Origin: Nitrospirota bacterium
GTDB taxonomy: Bacteria; Nitrospirota; Nitrospiria; Nitrospirales; UBA8639
Reading direction: 5' to 3'
Assembly: GCA_027623995.1 (NCBI GenBank)
Contig: JAQBUF010000003.1
Location: 1-64,000, forward strand
Length of the DNA: 64,000 nucleotides
Below, in pieces: positions 61,082 through 64,000 of this stretch (within the stretch, counting starts at the first letter, position 1; each line of letters starts with the position of its first letter). The notes under the pieces were generated by a model, which searched no databases, had not been told where the DNA came from, and was given only the letters and a program-made list of their open reading frames with translations. A program made the position numbers and the translations under genes.

Positions 61082-61576
61082 TTATGAGGAAACGATTTCT
61101 CGGATTTGACGGTTTTTCTTCACGGTTTCAGGATCCTTTAATTGGGCAAGACCCTCAAGCGTCGCTTGCACAACATTAAATGGGTTTCCACGACCCAATG
61201 TTTTCGCAGAAATATTATGGACACCCAATACTTCGAGTATTGCTCGTACGGCCCCTCCCGCGATAATGCCGGTTCCTTCTTTGGCGGGCTTCATCAACAC
61301 ATGTTCTCCGCAAAAATATCCATGAACATCATGCGGGATACTCCCATTTTTAATGGGAACTCGGATTAATTGTTTTTTGGCACGGCCCACGGCCTTGGCA
61401 ATGGCAGGAGGAACTTCAGTAGCTTTGCCTTTTCCAATTCCAACCCACCCGGCCCCATCACCGACAACGACCAAGGCACTAAAGGAGAACCGCTTCCCAC
61501 CCTTGACAACCTTGGCCACACGATTGATAGTGACCAGTTTATCTTTTAAATTTAATTCTTCAGGATTAACACGCAC
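61082..61576 (-). CDS. rpsE: 30S ribosomal protein S5
   Basis: LVTINRVAKVVKGGKRFSFSALVVVGDGAGWVGIGKGKA. Confidence 0.97.
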   Translation of the reverse strand: MRVNPEELNLKDKLVTINRVAKVVKGGKRFSFSALVVVGDGAGWVGIGKGKATEVPPAIAKAVGRAKKQLIRVPIKNGSIPHDVHGYFCGEHVLMKPAKEGTGIIAGGAVRAILEVLGVHNISAKTLGRGNPFNVVQATLEGLAQLKDPETVKKNRQIREIVSS

Positions 61577-61595
61577 GAATAATTATCTCCCTGGG

Positions 61596-61961
61596 CTAAA
61601 ATTTGAGCCCTTCTTCGCGAGAAGCATCGGCTAACGCTTTAACTCGCCCATGAAATAACCGCCCACCACGATCAAACACGACTGCCGTGACATTGGCGGC
61701 TTTTGCTCTTTCCGCTAAAGTCTTTCCAACGGCCTTAGCTGCCTCTTTCGATCCACCCGTCGAAACCGCATCTTGGATGAATTTCTCTCTGGAAGAAGCG
61801 GATACCAAGGTACGCCCCTCAACATCATCAATTATTTGCGCATAAATATGAGCATTACTCCGGAAGACATTTAACCTTGGTCTGCCGGCAATCCCCGAAA
61901 TTTTCTTGCGAACTCTCGCCTTTCGACGAACAAATCTTCGACGTTTTGTAGAATCATTCAT
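61596..61961 (-). CDS. rplR: 50S ribosomal protein L18
   Basis: [21 protein letters not shown]. Confidence 0.97.
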   Translation of the reverse strand: MNDSTKRRRFVRRKARVRKKISGIAGRPRLNVFRSNAHIYAQIIDDVEGRTLVSASSREKFIQDAVSTGGSKEAAKAVGKTLAERAKAANVTAVVFDRGGRLFHGRVKALADASREEGLKF

Positions 61962-61970
61962 GAGGACTCA

Positions 61971-62510
61971 CTATTTCTTGCCGGCCTTACCGGCCTTTTT
62001 AATCAACGTTTCTCCGCGGAATTTAATGCCCTTTTGCTTGTACACATCCGGCGGTCGCACGCGTCGAATATTGGCGGCCACTTGAGTAACAAGGCGTTTA
62101 TCAATTCCCTTCACCAACACAACAGTCTGCTTATCCACCGTCGCTTGAACACCATCCGGGATAGAAACGGTAACAGGATGAGCAAAGCCTACGTTTAAGG
62201 ATAAGATTTGTCCTTGAATCTGAGCACGGTAACCCACACCAGTCAATTCTAACGTACGCTCAAATCCTTTTGTGACACCATCGACAAGATTACTTATTTC
62301 CATACGGATCAGGCCATGTAAGGCACGAAGGTTAGGAGTGTCTCCACTTCGCCCAACATGAATATTCCCGTCTTTCACTTCAACGCCAACCCCATCAACA
62401 AGGGCCCAGCTTAGCTGACCAAGAGGGCCTTTAACGTTAACTTGGCGACCATCTACTTGAACATCTACGCCCATAGCAATCGGAATAGGCTTTTTCCCAA
62501 TTCGTGACAT
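61971..62510 (-). CDS. rplF: 50S ribosomal protein L6
   Basis: MSRIGKKPIPI; RRVRPPDVYKQKGIKFRGE. Confidence 0.97.
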   Translation of the reverse strand: MSRIGKKPIPIAMGVDVQVDGRQVNVKGPLGQLSWALVDGVGVEVKDGNIHVGRSGDTPNLRALHGLIRMEISNLVDGVTKGFERTLELTGVGYRAQIQGQILSLNVGFAHPVTVSIPDGVQATVDKQTVVLVKGIDKRLVTQVAANIRRVRPPDVYKQKGIKFRGETLIKKAGKAGKK

Positions 62511-62550
62511 CTGTTGTTTTGTCCTAATTTAGTTAAAAACTAATGAACCC

Positions 62551-62955
62551 TTACCACGCGTAGCACAAGACTTCTCCGCCCATGCCACTTTTCCGTGCCT
62601 GGCTATCCGTCATGATCCCCCTGGAGGTTGAAATCAATGCAACCCCCAATCCGCCCATCACACGAGGGATATCGGACTTTCCTACGTATTTACGGTATCC
62701 TGGTTTACTTATGCGCTTAATGCCTTCAAGGAGTGGTTTTTTTTCCCTACCAGGGTGATACCGCAACGACACCTTAAGTCCTGGATGCCCATTTAAAGGT
62801 TCTTGTTCGAATCCATAAATAAATCCCTCTGCTTTAAAAACAGACAGGATATTAGATTTTAATCTTGAAGCCGGAATACCTACTGTTGGATGACCACGCC
62901 GACCAGCATTAAGCAGTCGAACAAACAGGTCAGCCACAGGATCGGTCATACACAT
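62551..62955 (-). CDS. rpsH: 30S ribosomal protein S8
   Basis: TDPVADLFVRLLNAGRRGHPTVGIPASRLK; GGEVLCYAW. Confidence 0.97.
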   Translation of the reverse strand: MCMTDPVADLFVRLLNAGRRGHPTVGIPASRLKSNILSVFKAEGFIYGFEQEPLNGHPGLKVSLRYHPGREKKPLLEGIKRISKPGYRKYVGKSDIPRVMGGLGVALISTSRGIMTDSQARKSGMGGEVLCYAW

Positions 62956-63000
62956 ATGCGTTCCTCACTTAAAATTACGGGACTTACTCAATAATAAAAT

Positions 63001-63186
63001 TTACCAACTGGATTTTGTCACACCTGGGATATCCCCACGAAGGCCATGAAATCTGAAACAAATACGGCACATATGGAATCTCTGTAAAAACGCTCGAGGT
63101 CTTCCACATAACGGACAGCGGTTATATTTACGAACCGCGAATTTCGGTTCTTTAGCCGCCTTAATTCGTAATGATTTCTTTGCCAC
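63001..63186 (-). CDS. rpsN: 30S ribosomal protein S14 type Z
   Basis: [41 protein letters not shown]. Confidence 0.97.
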   Translation of the reverse strand: MAKKSLRIKAAKEPKFAVRKYNRCPLCGRPRAFLQRFHMCRICFRFHGLRGDIPGVTKSSW

Positions 63187-63220
63187 AAGTTACTCCGACA
63201 CGATTCCTTAGTTAATCAAA

Positions 63221-63811
63221 TCAACGAAAAGGCATCCCCAAATGGGAAAGTAACGCTTTTGCCTCATCATTGCGGTTTGCACTAGTCACAATCGTAATAT
63301 CCATCCCATGAATCGATGCCACGTCATCGTACTTGATCTCAGGAAACGTTAATTGCTCCTTAAGCCCAAGTGTATAGTTTCCACGCCCATCAAAGGCTTT
63401 CGGTGAGACACCACGGAAATCACGAATTCGAGGCAACGCGATATTCATCAAACGATCCATAAATTCAAACATATGGTTACCACGGAGAGTCACTTTTGCA
63501 CCAATAGGCATGCCCTCCCTCAACTTAAATCCGGCGATAGCCTTCTTGGCTCTTGTCAACACAGGCTTTTGCCCTGTAATCAACGCGAGTTCAGCGACAG
63601 CACTATCCAAAAGTTTGGCATTCTGGACCGCGGCTCCCATACCAACGTTTATCACCACACGTTCCAACCGTGGAACCTGCATGGAATTCTGATAGGAAAA
63701 ATCATTGACCATCTTCGGGATAACCTCACCCCGATACTTCTCTTTAAGACGAGGAAAGGGCTTTCCAGAACCAGATGCTTGACTTGTTGTGTCTGTTTTC
63801 GTCGTACCCAT
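63221..63811 (-). CDS. rplE: 50S ribosomal protein L5
   Basis: [59 protein letters not shown]. Confidence 0.97.
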   Translation of the reverse strand: MGTTKTDTTSQASGSGKPFPRLKEKYRGEVIPKMVNDFSYQNSMQVPRLERVVINVGMGAAVQNAKLLDSAVAELALITGQKPVLTRAKKAIAGFKLREGMPIGAKVTLRGNHMFEFMDRLMNIALPRIRDFRGVSPKAFDGRGNYTLGLKEQLTFPEIKYDDVASIHGMDITIVTSANRNDEAKALLSHLGMPFR

Positions 63812-64000
63812 TAAACTGTATCCAGCACTTCCTCAGGACTCTTCCGAAGGATCCTCACACGGCGTCCATCATCCAACATTTTAATCCCAACCCTGGAGGG
63901 TTTTTGTACAGCTTGGGAAAAAACCATGACATTGGAAATGGCAAACGGTGCCTCACGCTCCAAAATTCCACCCTGCTTATGTGTTTGAGTTGGCTTTGTA
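63811..64000 (-). CDS. rplX: 50S ribosomal protein L24, 3' part (5' end outside window)
   Basis: Manual translation [62 protein letters not shown]. Confidence 0.92.
   Translation of the reverse strand, partial: TKPTQTHKQGGILEREAPFAISNVMVFSQAVQKPSRVGIKMLDDGRRVRILRKSPEEVLDTV

Overview
The window looks like a contiguous chromosomal segment of a Nitrospirota bacterium, probably Nitrospira-like; this is inferred from gene content and order, with no database search. Left to right: the end of a surface-polysaccharide locus (Wzz-like fragment, O-antigen ligase, broken kdsD); a repeat-rich housekeeping region (comM, ltaE, rmlD-like, tsaC, purD, purH, GIY-YIG); a trehalose / maltose-1-phosphate glucan cluster (glgX, treZ, mscS, treS-mak fusion, glgE, zwf, malic enzyme); a small sulfation/sulfur locus (sulfotransferase, sat-apsK, TauE); glnD, nadE, GAF-GAF-ANTAR, aroB, aroC; pilMNOP plus an AMIN ORF; rapZ, rpoN, lptB-lptA-lptC; and the alpha/spc ribosomal operon on the minus strand (rplQ to rplX, running off the right edge). 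The strongest unexplained signal is a five-copy repeat family between 3.1 and 12.0 kb. Three copies fold by eye into a four-way-junction cloverleaf: outer stem GTAGCT/AGCTAC, two 7-3-7 hairpins with complementary CTC and GAG loops, and a variable central arm. Stem covariation between copies supports the fold, and two copies carry other short sequences inserted in the hairpin loops. Several other palindromic repeat families lie in the 3-18.5 kb interval. The second signal is a set of lesions in envelope-related genes: an in-frame TAG in the P-loop of a sulfotransferase, an in-frame TAA splitting a Sat-ApsK fusion next door, and apparent 1-nt frameshifts in kdsD and in an AMIN gene after pilP. 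No CRISPR, rRNA or tRNA was recognised.
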